A DNA stretch of 64,000 bases from Papaver somniferum (GCF_003573695.1 NC_039359.1:96035275-96099274); one strand, 5' to 3'; counted from the first letter of the stretch, positions 1 to 10,018 are shown. Numbers and translations are program-made. Notes: a model not told the origin generated them from the sequence alone.

Positions 1-127
1 ACACCCCCAGTCTCTGTGGATCGACCCGTACTTGCACGAGCTACAACTGACGACCGTGCACTTGCGGTATTACTGTAGGCCCGCGTTTTTATTTCGCTTC
101 AATTTTATACGCTTTCCCGGGCCCACC
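1..127 (+). repeat. 3' end fragment of an LTR (same family as the solo LTR at 39.8-42.2 kb)
   Basis: This piece matches, in opposite orientation, plus-strand 39,850-39,985 inside the solo LTR. Shared segments include 'tgtggatcgacccgta' and 'gaccgtgcacttgcggtatt', then the 'gtaggccc' and 'gggcccacca' blocks. Similarity stops at 'gggcccacca' near 127, where different, copia-like sequence begins. The element runs off the left edge of the window, so its size is unknown. Confidence 0.75.
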
Positions 128-2110
128 AGTGTCAAAGTTCAATTGTATCATAACTTCAACAATAATACTATGGTGATATGTATCACTCCCCCTTGGTCAA
201 TACTCCATGTCATATGGAAACCACTCCCGCTTACATAATGATCCGAAAACCATATATATTTGTAGTATGAACTACATATTTATTCGCCCCCTTTTTGTCA
301 ATAAAATTGGCAAAGGTACAAGAACGGGATCATAATGAAATTTCCGAAAGAGACGTTTCATAGACTAAAAGAAGAATACATACCAACTAATTTAGATACA
401 ATCATAAAGCCGAAGCTAAATGCATTCATCAAGGAGTTTAAATATACAAGATAACCCCTCTAATATTCCACAACCGCACTCCCCTCAAGATATTACCATT
501 AAGCACAAGTTCAAAAGAACTCTCCCCCATTTGATGTCATTCCCAAAAGAACAACAAGAGCGACCTTAATTTCAAAAGAAAAGAAGGATTTTATTGGACA
601 CCAAAAACCATGATAATGATTTTCTATATCCAAAAAACTCAATCAAATTAATCACAAGTAAACCCATGATTAATTTAATCGGAATACGCAATCAAATTAA
701 ACACAAGAGGTGATCAATTCAATTGATTATGCTCAACATAAGAGAACTTATGGAGACACGAAAATACTCAACTAGATTAATTACAAGAGAACCCATAATT
801 AATCTAATTGGAATACACAACCAAACTAATCACAAAAGTAATCAATTTAATTGTTATTTGTTTTGCTCGACATAAGAAAACTTACGGAGTAATAACTAAA
901 TAACCAAACAAGATGATTAATTTAGTTCAATATGCTCGACATAACATATCTCATGGAACACCAACTAAGATAATAAATCAACTTGGTTGTATAGTGATTA
1001 ACATAAGATGCATTACGGAGCCTCACAGTAATACATAAAAATATGGATCAGGGATGATCAATACTGCGGAATACACAAGGATTCATTTTATCTTCAATCA
1101 CTATTTGCACAACAATATTAATAGACATAATCCTTGAAAACAAAAGATTTTAACCTATCTTCCATTAATAATGGACATAATTGGCTTAACTTTTGTATTT
1201 GTCAAAAGTCCATTCATTCTTTTATCAATACATGCATATCGACATACGAAAGACTTTACTTTTGACAAGGTATGGGACAATCAAGTTCACGGACGTAAAC
1301 ACACATATCCCATAAAAAGACTGCAATATTTGAAACCATAAAGATTAATACTGCAAAAATCATCTTCCAACCAATTTAGAATTTAAACCAATGAAATCTA
1401 AAAACATGAAGATGAAAACGTTGGACATAGCTATGTGTAATCACAATAATGGCTATTCCAAACTGTAGTAATCCTTCTCAAAAATAAGAATAAATTCTCA
1501 TAAGAAGTTTCCTAGGCACCAAGACAAACTCGTAATGCACTTATAAGATGATTTGTCCTTCTAGGGTAGATTCAATCTTTTTCACCCGGATTTACACCAA
1601 GAATAGATATCAAAGGAATATAAAAAGATTTTCTTAACTAATAAGAACATACAAAGTCATTAACGACCATGCACCATAGTCACAAAAAAAGATTGTGAAC
1701 ATTCAAGAATCTCATAGTAATGCGTGCTACTGCCCATTCTTGAAATTTTTTCTTTGTGATTCATCAAAAACATTCTTGTAAAAGATATAAATAAGCTTAG
1801 AAGAGTAGTACTCCAAGAATCCAAGTTCCCAAGTCCAAGAGAAGTGGAACAAGTGCAACGAAACAGAGCAAAACACTCAAAAACAAGAGACAGAACAAAT
1901 AACAATCTTAACTCATCTGAATTCAGAAATTCTCATCTTCAATTTGAAGAGAGTTCAAATAGGAAGAGAACTCAAAAAGAATGAGGTCATTCCGAGTTCG
2001 GACGAAGAAGTTACGGTCAAAATAAGTTTACCGGATATCGACGTCTACAGCCCAGTATGCATACCTGGTATGTGTATCATGAAGTCCGAACATCCTGAAC
2101 TACTATTTTC
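128..2110 (-). mobile_element. Remnant of a Ty1/copia-type (SIRE-like) LTR retrotransposon, 3' non-coding part
   Basis: Read on the minus strand, this stretch has three purine runs of the kind found downstream of pol in SIRE/Maximus copia elements: 'ttgacaaaaaggggg' (plus 287-301), 'accaagggggagtgat' (182-197) and 'aaatgggggagagtt' (518-532). No reverse transcriptase, integrase or gag reading frame is visible. Bases 1800-2000 recur at 12,650-12,860 in the same orientation, with 'aatgaggtcattccgagttc' in both, so this is dispersed repetitive DNA. The lineage assignment is by resemblance and is tentative. The end near 2110 is arbitrary. Confidence 0.45.
636..1025. repeat. Diverged tandem repeat of about 128 bp, decaying to shorter units
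   Basis: A unit with 'aatcacaagtaaacccatga', then 'gctcaacataagagaactta' and 'ggag' occurs at 636-763. It recurs about 128 bp later (764-895, with 'ctcgacataagaaaacttac') and as shorter forms up to 1025, each ending in a 'cataag...ggag'-like motif. It lies inside the copia-like remnant. Confidence 0.6.
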
Positions 2111-2862
2111 AAACCTAAACTTTTAAGAACCTTAAACACAGATCAAGTTAGGTAGAAATGAAAAACAAGCAAGGTACATGGATCATTATAAGTATTCTAG
2201 GCAAATAAAAACATAAATCTTGCTCAGGTTTATAGACGTACCTTTTTAGAAGAATCTAGTCGAATTCTACAGCCTTACCGAACATAATCTGTGTGCCCCA
2301 ATTCTCGTGCTTCACGATGATTTTTACTTGATCCTAGCATAGTGGTTAATTTGCTTGAACTAGTATTGACCTTTTTCAAGTCATCATAAAGTTCGTCACC
2401 ACTTCCACAGAAAGATTCTTCCACTAGAAGTTATTCCTCCACAACAACATCCAAATGCAGATGATTCCTAGGATCAACAACAACTGTTTCAAGTCTAACT
2501 ACTCTCTCTTAAAAATCGCTTGTTGATGGAAGAATTGAAGACTCAAAGGTCTGAATGCAATACAACATAGCGGCTAGTAGAGAAGTGAAAACCATAACAA
2601 CAAAGCCGAATGTATTAAACTAGATCCAGTGAAAGGAAAAGTTAACATAAACCCTTAGAAGAGAACAATGGAAGTTTCTGCTATTGAGGTTTCCAACCCA
2701 ATGTAGAAACCCATACCAATCTCGCGTAAACATATACCATAGATAATGGCAAGCCAGATACAACAAAAAAAAAAGAAGAAAAAAAAAAACACATTAGATA
2801 ATTATTTTTTCTTTCTAAAGCATAACGTTAGACAAATGAATGAAGGCATCACGTTGTTTTTT

Positions 2863-2893
<31 letters not shown>

Positions 2894-3287
2894 GTTTTTT
2901 TTTTTTGGAATATGAGACAAAAGATCTGAGGGGCGGGGAGAGATGCAACAAAAATCAAAAAGTCCTGATGTCACACGCGCGTTCGCTTGACAGGAAAAAT
3001 GAACCCGCATCTAACAGTCTTCGTATTTGTATCATCATCTGTAGATCTTTACTCAAAGATATTTATGATATATTTTGAATTTTATTCGAAAAAACACAAT
3101 TGCAGTTCATTTTCCCTCTACGTTGGAACCGTTGCAATTATTCTCATCCATGTTTACCAAGAAAAAAAAATTGTTTATAAAATTCATTGTTGTACATATT
3201 GATGAATCGTATGAAATAATCGATAAATATAATATCTAATGATATAAGGGGTGATAATTTTTTATGGGGTTCTGTTTGGGCATAATA
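2111..3287. other. Intergenic or repeat-derived sequence with no recognisable gene
   Basis: I see no credible coding region on either strand; the open frames are short and low complexity. The stretch holds an A-rich run (2762-2790) and a long T-rich run (2857-2906). It may be the continuation of the copia-like element (LTR or 5' region), but no boundary, primer-binding site or terminal motif can be shown. Confidence 0.5.
2857..2906. repeat. Poly(T)-rich low-complexity tract
   Basis: About 50 bases almost entirely T, with a few C and G interruptions. It could be a remnant poly(A) tail of a minus-strand retroposon or a slippage-prone tract. Length in such tracts is often misassembled. Confidence 0.85.
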
Positions 3288-3320
3288 CACTACACGAAAT
3301 CAGGGAATTTGTAACACCCG
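3288..3320 (+). repeat. CACTA-like terminal sequence
   Basis: Starts CACTACACGAAATCAGGG and continues into 'aatttgtaacaccc'. Plant CACTA elements usually start CACTACAAGAAA, so this is a close variant. Confidence 0.5.
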
Positions 3321-3630
3321 ATTTTATAACGAATATTTTTTAAGTAACGTCGTATCGTCGTTGGTAACTTTATAACGTTGGATAATCGTTGCAATAATTG
3401 GTATCTGTTACAGAGTTTTGGGAGGGTTGTGGGCAATTACCTTCCTATCCTCAACTTAAATTTCCAAGTTACATTGTTACCCTCCATTACTACTATTAGC
3501 GCCTCTATTACTACTATGAGCTCCCAATTTCATCTTACACTCAAGGGCTACCCAGCCTCCCAACGATTCTGGATTTTTTCTCCAACATTTTTTTCCCATT
3601 ATAACTCTTTATTTTAATTATCGAAAATCA

Positions 3631-3671
3631 GAAAACAAAACTAATATCAGCGAAATTAGTTTTTCGTTTTC
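3631..3671. repeat. Short imperfect inverted repeat
   Basis: The arms 'gaaaacaaaactaat' (3631-3645) and 'attagtttttcgttttc' (3655-3671) are complementary apart from two extra bases, around a 9-base spacer. The function is unknown; it could be a subterminal hairpin of the surrounding element. Confidence 0.5.
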
Positions 3672-3779
3672 TTTTCAATTATGTAAAAATTAAAAGAGAA
3701 TAAATATGTTGAGAACAACTGAGAGCCTGAGACATTTCTCCACCCATTTCCCTTTTCCTCTCCGTCCATCTTACTCCAT

Positions 3780-3962
3780 CGATTTGATCTTCGGAAACAT
3801 CGAGATACAGCTGCAGAGAACTTCATTAACAACACGAATCAGTCAATTTTTCTGTGAATCATCGATGTAACCCTAAATTTAAGTTGAATCGATCTCTCAT
3901 AGAAGTTTTGACACTGATTCACAATCTTGGAAATGCAAATCTGGGTTATCATCATCTAAGGT
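3780..3962 (+). pseudogene. Exon-like segment, copy 1 of three
   Basis: This segment is homologous to 7485-7610 and 7637-7805. All three share 'ctgcag..aacttc', a 'gaatcaatc'-type stretch, 'cgatgtaaccc' (or a near form), 'ttaatcgat' and 'catagaagt', and end at a splice-donor-like 'aag|gtattt'. In this copy the start codon present in copies 2 and 3 reads ACG instead of ATG, and an early stop follows. A frame beginning at 3854 is open up to the donor. The three copies suggest a duplicated first exon or 5' UTR plus exon. No protein family is recognised. Confidence 0.35.
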
Positions 3963-5469
3963 ATTTCATTTATTGGTTTTTCTCTGAATCATTGTTTTTC
4001 AACATTTGGGGGTTTAATAATTTTACAAATTGGAGGTTTGAAATTATTGGTTTTGAATTTGAATGATGCAATTTCTGATGGTGTTTATGAACATGTATAT
4101 CTTTTAGACTTATATGTGATTGTAGATTTTAGGTTTATGGTTTTTGTGTTTGTTGAGTGTGATTAAGAAGATTTGTATATGCAATTGTGGATGTTGCAGT
4201 ACATTGTATTATGTTTTAAGAATATCTCAATGTACTTTGTAGGTTTAGTTGATAATTAGACTGAGTCAGACATAGTATTTTACTTGTTTGTAAGGTGTCA
4301 CAATTTGTTTATAGGATATCTCCATTTGTTTGTAAATGGGTGAATCAATCAATTGTGTATTGAAGCAGTAGCTCTAATGAGAATCCCAACTAGTTTCAAC
4401 AATTTAGATGAAAACCAAAGAGAAGCTATTGTTCATAATTTGTTCCCTTTGCCTTGTCAGATTCTAGTTCTTTATGAATTCGTTGCCAAAGTAGTTTCTT
4501 GGGTCAGTGGTCAGAATACATTGTAGATTAGAATTAGATATGTATATGCCTCCACCAGCACCAATTAGTTTTGTGGGTCAGTGGAATCATGTAGGTTTCA
4601 CAGGACTCAATCTTGAGTCAAGTTATTACGGCTTTGACAGATGCTCTACAGCTTGTTATACCTTTTGTTGATAAACTTAGACTCAGTTATAGTGTTTGAG
4701 TGTAGGATATTGTTACTATTAGTGAATCAAGATTGTAGTATATTTTGAGAAGAAGTTTATGCACTTTAGATGAAAAGCAGAGAGAATTAGGATTCATAAT
4801 ATGTTCCCTTACCTTGTACTAGGATTCTAGTTCTTGATAGAATTCAGATAATGCTTTAGTAAATTCATAGATCATATAATACATTTCAACATACCATTGT
4901 TCCTTTCATTAGAAATCACAAAGACATCTCCAGCATACCAAATGTAACCTACAATATTCAAATTAACACAAAAAGAAACCGAAGTTGCAATTTCATTAAC
5001 CAGATTTACAAATACCATCACTATTATTGATCAGACCCTAATTCCTAAGTAGTTTCATTACAATCAAACCCATTCACAAGATCCACATCAAAACATGACC
5101 CAAAAACCTAGTCTGTAATTACCTCAAACATCTGAGAGATTAACTTCATACCAGGAAAAACTAGACTGTTACCCCCCCCCCCTGCAAACACACACCTTAA
5201 TTACAAACAAACTAAAACTGTTACCCCATGCAAACACTTTAAAACCATTAAACCTTAAAACTATTAACACCTTAAAATTGTTAGCAGTTACCATCTGCAT
5301 AACAGTATCAAAAAAATCCCATCCGTTCCAAAAAAAAAGAAAAACATCCGAATAGAAACATAAACACAAGAAAACCAATATCTATTCTGTCAGCAGCTTC
5401 AACAATATGAGGAAAATCAGCAATATGAGCAAAATGATCAGCAAGCACCTACAAGATTTCTTTGAATTT
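3963..5469. other. Non-coding part of duplicated segment 1
   Basis: No credible ORF. An internal duplication is visible: 4393-4480 resembles 4752-4845 (both with 'ttagatgaaaa', 'gttccct', 'ccttgt' and 'gattctagttctt', about 360 bp apart). Sequence around 4660-4745 resembles 8040-8110 in segment 2 ('cttagactcag', 'gtgaat', 'gtattctgttttga'-like). A C homopolymer lies at about 5170-5182. Confidence 0.5.
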
Positions 5470-5545
5470 TCACGAAGAATCACTTAGTCCGATTTCACAA
5501 AATCGAAGCTTTCCCATCGAAATCTTGTTGATGTTCCAGGGATGA

Positions 5546-6385
5546 TTATTCAGCACCATCATCGTTGTTCTCATTGCTCTGCTGACTGCTATCGTCGTCG
5601 TCGTCGATGCCCATCTCATCATCGCTGTAATCATTGCTATACTGACTGCCTGTTTCAGTTGCACTTCCATAACCTCCATCACCTGCATCTTCACTTCCTT
5701 CATCATCTTCATTCTCTTCCTCCAAATCTCCAACCTCAACTGGTTCACCATTCTCATCAAGACCATCAATTGTTTCTCCATCAGAATCAACATTAAATCT
5801 CTCATTCATGGTTCTTGCAAAAAGCCTAGGGATTGCTTTTTATGCTAAGAACCTTTCATACCATGCATCCTCAATTTTCTTTTATCTCTTCCTCCTTTGT
5901 TTCTATGTCTCAGAATTTCTCTCATGATCATCATTTCTCTCAAAATCATCCTCTTTCTCTTCAGAATCACTTTCTGCTGCACTGCGGGTCTTTCTCCAAA
6001 CAAATCATCTCCCCTCATATCTCTCCTCTCTTTCTCTAGCTTTCCTCACATCTCTTGCAATTCTCTTCCTCTTCCATAGTTCATAAAGTGGAGCATTTTC
6101 CTGAAGAGCTCTTTCAAACTCAATCAGACGATTTCTCTTGTCAATCTCTTGCTGCAGAAAATCCCTCAAATTCTCCAACTCTCTAGTACATAGAGTCTTG
6201 GCAACTTTCTTGGCGAACTTAAAAGGTGGATAAAGCTGATTATCTCCGTTAGCATTGTTTCCTCCTGGATCACCCATTATCTCTAATCTATGTTTTCTTT
6301 TCTTAATTTCCTTTTCTAATTTAGGATGACTTTTGTATATTTTGGAAATTCTCTGTTTAATTTCCTTTTGTAGAGAAGATGACAT
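5546..6385 (-). pseudogene. Decayed ORF with acidic C-terminus, four in-frame stops, function unknown
   Basis: One reading frame runs from ATG at 6385 to the stop at 5546-5548 (about 279 codons). It is interrupted by TGA at 6005-6007, TAG at 5903-5905 and TAA at 5882-5884 and 5840-5842, with no frameshift. The N-terminal 126 residues are basic and helical-looking (KEIKQRISKIYKSHPK near the start, then LQQEIDKRNRLIEFERALQE). The stretch after the TGA (RKTRSAAESDSEEKEDDFER) and the last 87 residues (DSDGETIDGLDENGEPVEVG, then long D/E/S runs) are strongly acidic. The coding-like composition on both sides of the stops suggests one former protein. All four stops are one base from a sense codon; TGA/CGA and TAG/CAG fit C-to-T decay of methylated DNA. 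An intron covering 5840-6007 is an alternative. I do not recognise the family. It lies in duplicated segment 1, and 8824-9516 is the corresponding ORF of segment 2. Confidence 0.55.
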
Positions 6386-6500
6386 TAATAGTCATTTAAG
6401 GCATTCGGTGGAACGTCCCATCCCTTAGCAATTCACGCCTATTCAAAGGCATGCACCACAAGTCCTAAACCCATCATAATAACTCTTGCACACCAATATT

Positions 6501-6612
6501 GCTAATGAGAGTGTACCAAATTAGTGGGGGTGGGTTCCAAAATCATATAAGAGAATACTGGTTTTTCCATGGGGCTGGTACGCCCCCCACTAATTTGGTA
6601 CACCCCCATTAG
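6501..6612. mobile_element. Fold-back MITE of about 112 bp
   Basis: Left arm 6501-6533 and right arm 6578-6612 are near-perfect inverted complements, sharing 'gtgtaccaaattagtggggg' (inverted at the right), around a 45-base centre. Size and structure fit a miniature inverted-repeat element. The target duplication is ambiguous because the arms extend symmetrically through 'gctaatg...cattagc', so the superfamily is not assigned. Confidence 0.75.
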
Positions 6613-6839
6613 CCTAGTTGCAGACTCTTCCGATTCTCAATATCTAATAAAACTGCCATTAAGGAGTTGATAGACAGTTCAACCAAACACTAATTATCAT
6701 ATTTGATTTTTTGGTAGATACTGCAGCGCCAACACCTGTTGAGAGACATGATGTGGCGCTGGTGTACTGCGTCTATAATGGCAGTGTTCACACCTGAAAT
6801 GGCTTAACATTTATGAGATTTGTTAGGTGTACAAAAAAT

Positions 6840-7462
6840 GGTCAAACATAATAGGTCAAAAAGCCAAATAAAATCAGCACACTTGTGTATATTTTGCATA
6901 ATTATTTGATTTGTTAATTAGTTAACAGGTGGGCCATATCTTGAACTACAACATGGTTTGGTTCAGGCATCATGCCATATCTCAATACCCTGGTCCCTGA
7001 GTCCTGGCCAAAAACAAAATAGGTCAAGCAAAATAAAATCAGCACTGTGCCACATAATGCCTAAATTTTAAAGAAAAATAAAAAGGTCTAGAGAGTTTCG
7101 AACCTCCGACCTCAAACTTACTATAACTAAAGTGAACCACTGTGCCTCACTACCGTTTTTGACATTTGATGGACTTGTATTAAACTTATATATTTATTTC
7201 CTTCCTAAATATTAAATGAAGTTGTGTATTGATGGGCGATATCTTGAACTGCAGCATGGTTTGGCTCAGGCATCATGCCATATCTCAATATCCAAGTCAC
7301 TGAGTCCTGACCAACAACTAATTAATCAACTAATGTCAAACAAATTAGGTCAAGCAAAATAAAATCAACACACTTGTGTATAGATGGGCCATATCTTGAA
7401 CTGCAGCATGGTTTGGCTCAGGCATCATGCCATATCTGATATCTCAATACCCTGGTTATCAG
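6840..7462 (+). repeat. Cluster of three diverged direct repeats
   Basis: A unit beginning 'gggccatatcttgaact' followed by 'catggtttgg', 'caggcatcatgccatatct' and 'caata' occurs at 6931, 7234 and 7386. The linker 'aataaaatcagcacacttgtg' (one base differing) occurs near 6866 and 7362, and 'aggtcaagcaaaataaaatca' near 7021 and 7345. No ORF spans the units. The cluster separates the two gene-like duplicated segments. Confidence 0.7.
7085..7154 (-). other. tRNA-like sequence, probable SINE head
   Basis: On the minus strand there is an A-box-like 'gaggcacagtggttc' and, about 40 bases later, a B-box-like 'ggaggttcgaaactc' that folds as a T-arm (gag/ctc around gttcgaaa). A T run ('ctttttattttt') follows directly and could act as a Pol III terminator. 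The acceptor stem pairs at only about three positions, so this is not a functional tRNA. It could equally be a degenerate tRNA pseudogene. Confidence 0.4.
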
Positions 7463-7510
7463 TTCCTCTAATTCCATTGATTTGAGATGCAGAAAACTTC
7501 AGAAACAACA

Positions 7511-7606
7511 ATGAATCAATCAATCAATTCTTCTGTGAAACTTCGATGTAACCCCAGATTTAAGTTTAATCGATCCTTCATAGAAGTATTGACATTGATA
7601 TCCAAG
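7511..7606 (+). pseudogene. Exon-like segment, copy 2
   Basis: ATG at 7511 opens 32 codons (MNQSINSSVKLRC..., then FNRSFIEVLTLIS) ending at 'aag|gtattt', a good GT donor at 7607. This is the only copy of the three with an uninterrupted frame from ATG to donor. The downstream exon was not found, and the peptide matches nothing I recognise. It is either a real 5' exon or a duplicated untranslated piece with a chance ORF. Confidence 0.25.
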
Positions 7607-7636
7607 GTATTTCTCATTCATTCATTTGGGGGTTTC

Positions 7637-7800
7637 TTGTAGATTCAGCTGCAGAAAACTTCGTCAACAACAATGAATCAATCGATTCTTCTATGAAACA
7701 TCGATTCAAGCCTGGATTTTAGTTTAATCGATATCTCATAGAAGTATTGATAGTGATTCATAATTTTGGAAATGCAAAACTTAGTCATATTCATCTAAGG
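7637..7800 (+). pseudogene. Exon-like segment, copy 3 (broken)
   Basis: This is homologous to copy 2, about 160 bp downstream. ATGAATCAATCG at about 7673 runs into TGA after seven codons. The rest, including 'catagaagtattgatagtga', 'ttggaaatgcaaaact' and the donor-like 'aaggtatttc', is conserved with copy 1, including the 'ttggaaatgcaaa' segment missing from copy 2. Confidence 0.35.
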
Positions 7801-8823
7801 TATTTCTCATTCATTCATTTGGGGGTTTAATGATTTTAGAAATTGGAGGTTACATACTCTTGATTTTGAATGGTGTTATTTCTGATGGTGATTATGAAGT
7901 ATGAACATCTATATGTTTCAGATTTTAGGTTTATTTTTATGTTTCTGTGAATTGTATCCTGTTTTGAGAATCTTTTGGTGATTATGAACATCTCAATTGC
8001 ATGCTTTATGCCTCCACCAAGTGGTTTATTATGTCAGTTGACAGATGATCTTAGACTCAGACATAGTATTTGGTTGTAGGATGTTAGCATTGGTGAATAA
8101 AGCTTGTATTCTGTTTTGATAATCAGCATCTCAGGAATCTTTGTGATTGTGTTCATTCTCAGATCGTAGAATTAGGTGTGTGGGTTGTATATGGTAAGTA
8201 AGGTTTGTGTCAATTATATGCAAACCGAATATGACGCAACCAACACAAGACAATTTTTGTTAGTCATGTATTGACAGAAGATATAAAGATATAAAGATCA
8301 AACATATATAGATGTTCGTAATTTGACCCTTCGACATATTGTAGATTAAGACTAGGTGTGTATATGAATTTCAAACATGCTGCAATTTCAAAGATGCAGG
8401 GAAACTATTAAGAAACACTAAAGTGAATTGTTTTCAGTATACATTTGTTTTCATTACAGTTTAGTCTTGTACATGTTCCACTTCTTTGCATTGTAGTTTT
8501 ACTTTCTAGATTACAACCTGCATCTCCAACATTATCGACACACAATCTTCGGACAATATAAATAAATTGACTTCATCATATTGCATTTCAAAAAGTTACA
8601 ACCTTTATGTTTAGTCAGTGTTGAGCAATATTTGACAGCAACACTATCATGTTCATAATCCAGTTACACAAAAAATCCAAGTACCAAAAACAAAATGAAA
8701 AAAGCAAAAAAAACAACAACTTTCCCCTGTATCATTTTCTGCATTTTCAGACTCTATTTCCATGACCAAAAAAGAAATCATGATTCATTGACTTACCATT
8801 TTCCCTTCGATAAGGCTTACTCG
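7801..8823. other. Non-coding part of duplicated segment 2
   Basis: AT-rich, with no credible ORF. The opening ('catttgggggtttaatgattttagaaattggaggt') matches 4003-4036 of segment 1, and 8040-8110 matches about 4665-4745. This places both stretches in one ancestral duplication, with intervening sequence gained or lost. Confidence 0.5.
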
Positions 8824-9516
8824 TTATACCCGATCACTCGGAATCAGACTCTTCCTCCTCATCAGACTGATACTGTTGTACATATTCCGGGTCATAATCT
8901 TCATCTTCATCTTACTCCGCTTCAGAAGTGGTCTTTCGGGACAAAATTTCATCATTAATCCCAAGATTCTCATCTTCGCGAAAAACTGCAAGTGACTCTC
9001 ATCTAGGTCAGATGAGTAACAATATGTATTGGAGATATTACTGACACTATGAACAACAATAGCTGGCTCTTCATCTTCGGTAGCACTTGCATCACTATCG
9101 CGCCGCCCATATTGTTTTTCCTCTGCTTCCTTGATCTCAGCCATTTCCGCCAACCTAATCCTTTTCTCGCGCACTGCATAGTACTTTTCCTTCTCTGCTT
9201 CATCTTTGAAGGGATCACGTAGACGCTTCTTTGGAATAATCTCTACCGGTTTTTTTGGAGAAATCTCTACCAGTTTCTCTTGTTCTTCATTTGCCGCAGC
9301 ATGCATATCTTGCCAGAGAGGAGCGATTCAATATTACTCAACAAATCGCTTACTCTCTTTTGTACTTTCTGGATATCATCCTTGGTCATCTGCCCAATCA
9401 TCTGCATAGTGGCGGATAACCTTTTTTGTCTTTGCCTCTCTTCCTACTCCTTTAAATTGCTCTTCAGTCATGGGGGCTTTACCCTTTCGTCTGCGCCGAT
9501 CATCATCACCATCCAT
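8824..9516 (-). pseudogene. Frameshifted ORF with acidic C-terminus, function unknown (segment 2 counterpart)
   Basis: ATG at 9516 opens 46 codons (MDGDDDRRRRKGKAPMTEEQ...) to a TGA at 9376-9378. An overlapping +1 frame carries a plausible continuation (MTKDDIQKVQKRVSDLLSNI). The original frame is again coding-like from about 9320 (ANEEQEKLVEISPKKP, then lysine/glutamate-rich helical sequence and an acidic DSDASATEDEEP). Near 8985 an extra T in a T run shifts the frame. After correction the tail reads acidic (DEDEDYDPEYVQQYQSDEEE) with one TAA before it. Charge order (basic N-terminus, charged helix, acidic tail) and position mirror the ORF at 5546-6385, so I infer paralogy, although residue identity is low. 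No known domain is recognised. The multiple lesions make it non-functional as assembled. Confidence 0.45.
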
Positions 9517-9889
9517 TTTGATTGATTTGGTTTAGAAAAAAATTCAGAGAACAATTATCTCCCTCTACAGATTTTCTCTCTGAAATTATTTGCTCTCTGA
9601 CCCTTTGGTTTCCCCCTTATAACTAGTCTAACCTAAAAGACACAACAGTTGGTAACAGAAATAAACTCTAAATTCTTTTAGGGTCACGCCTATTCCCAAG
9701 AGAAAGCTTTAATCGGTAATATCACCTGACAATAATAACCGCCAATATTTAGGTTTAACTTCAGACGGTTTTGTGGTTGAAAACTTGAACGGGCAATATG
9801 TAACGGTACCCTTGCTATGAAGAGTAAAAAACGCCTACGAAAGGTAATTTGGTCATTTCACATTCGCCTGAAATTTACTGCCGGCGAGG
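9517..9889. other. Non-coding sequence between pseudogene and satellite
   Basis: It contains a likely 5' flank of the minus-strand ORF (pyrimidine-rich on the plus strand, 9540-9610). Then comes sequence with 'gttggtaacag' (9648) and 'atgtaacgg' (9796) that echoes the CACTA-like left subterminal motifs. No gene is seen. Confidence 0.4.
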
Positions 9890-10012
9890 GTAATTTGGTC
9901 AGTTTCGTCGTCGCCGGGAAATTTGCTTTCGTCGGAAAAAATTTGAATCACCGTCGCCGGGAAATTTTCCTTTGCCGGAAAAATTTGAATCACCGTCGCG
10001 GAAAATTTTGTC
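9890..10012 (+). repeat. Short diverged repeats at the satellite border
   Basis: Variants of 'gtcgccgggaaattt' and of 'ggaaaaatttgaatcaccgt' alternate at about 44-bp spacing in 9905-10,012. They end about 7 bases before the first satellite monomer and are absent from the satellite itself. Confidence 0.6.
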
Positions 10013-10018
10013 TGCATA

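Larger units (their letters stand above)
3288..10012 (+). mobile_element. Possible CACTA-type (En/Spm) transposon, right end not found
   Basis: The left edge begins 'cactacacgaaatcaggg', the hallmark start of plant CACTA elements, preceded by 'ata' as expected for a 3-bp target site. It is followed by subterminal sequence rich in 'taacg', 'cgtcgt' and 'ttggtaac' (3310-3420). Similar motifs ('gttggtaacag', 'tgtaacgg') occur near 9645-9805, which suggests the right subterminal part. No inverted copy of the terminus ('...gtgtagtg') is visible before the satellite begins, so the right end is lost or the call is wrong. No TNPD-type transposase is present. The interior contains the duplicated gene-like segments, a MITE and a tRNA-like sequence. 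The extent to 10,012 is inference. Confidence 0.3.

Noticed and set aside
120..140. 'gtgtcaaa' next to the LTR fragment resembles satellite 'gtgtcaaatatat' and the inverse of the solo-LTR target duplication
   Set aside because: Eight bases are too few and copia-like sequence often carries such a motif; likely chance.
2746..3078. 110-codon ORF with long Lys and Phe runs
   Set aside because: It is made of the A-rich and T-rich tracts; no domain, no homologous copy.
5470..5805. Met-rich minus-strand and His-rich plus-strand ORFs
   Set aside because: They are other-frame shadows of the acidic-tail pseudogene (D/E-rich codons read as Met/Arg or His/Leu).
7085..7154. Functional tRNA gene
   Set aside because: The acceptor stem does not pair and the anticodon loop is oversized; only the internal promoter boxes are convincing.
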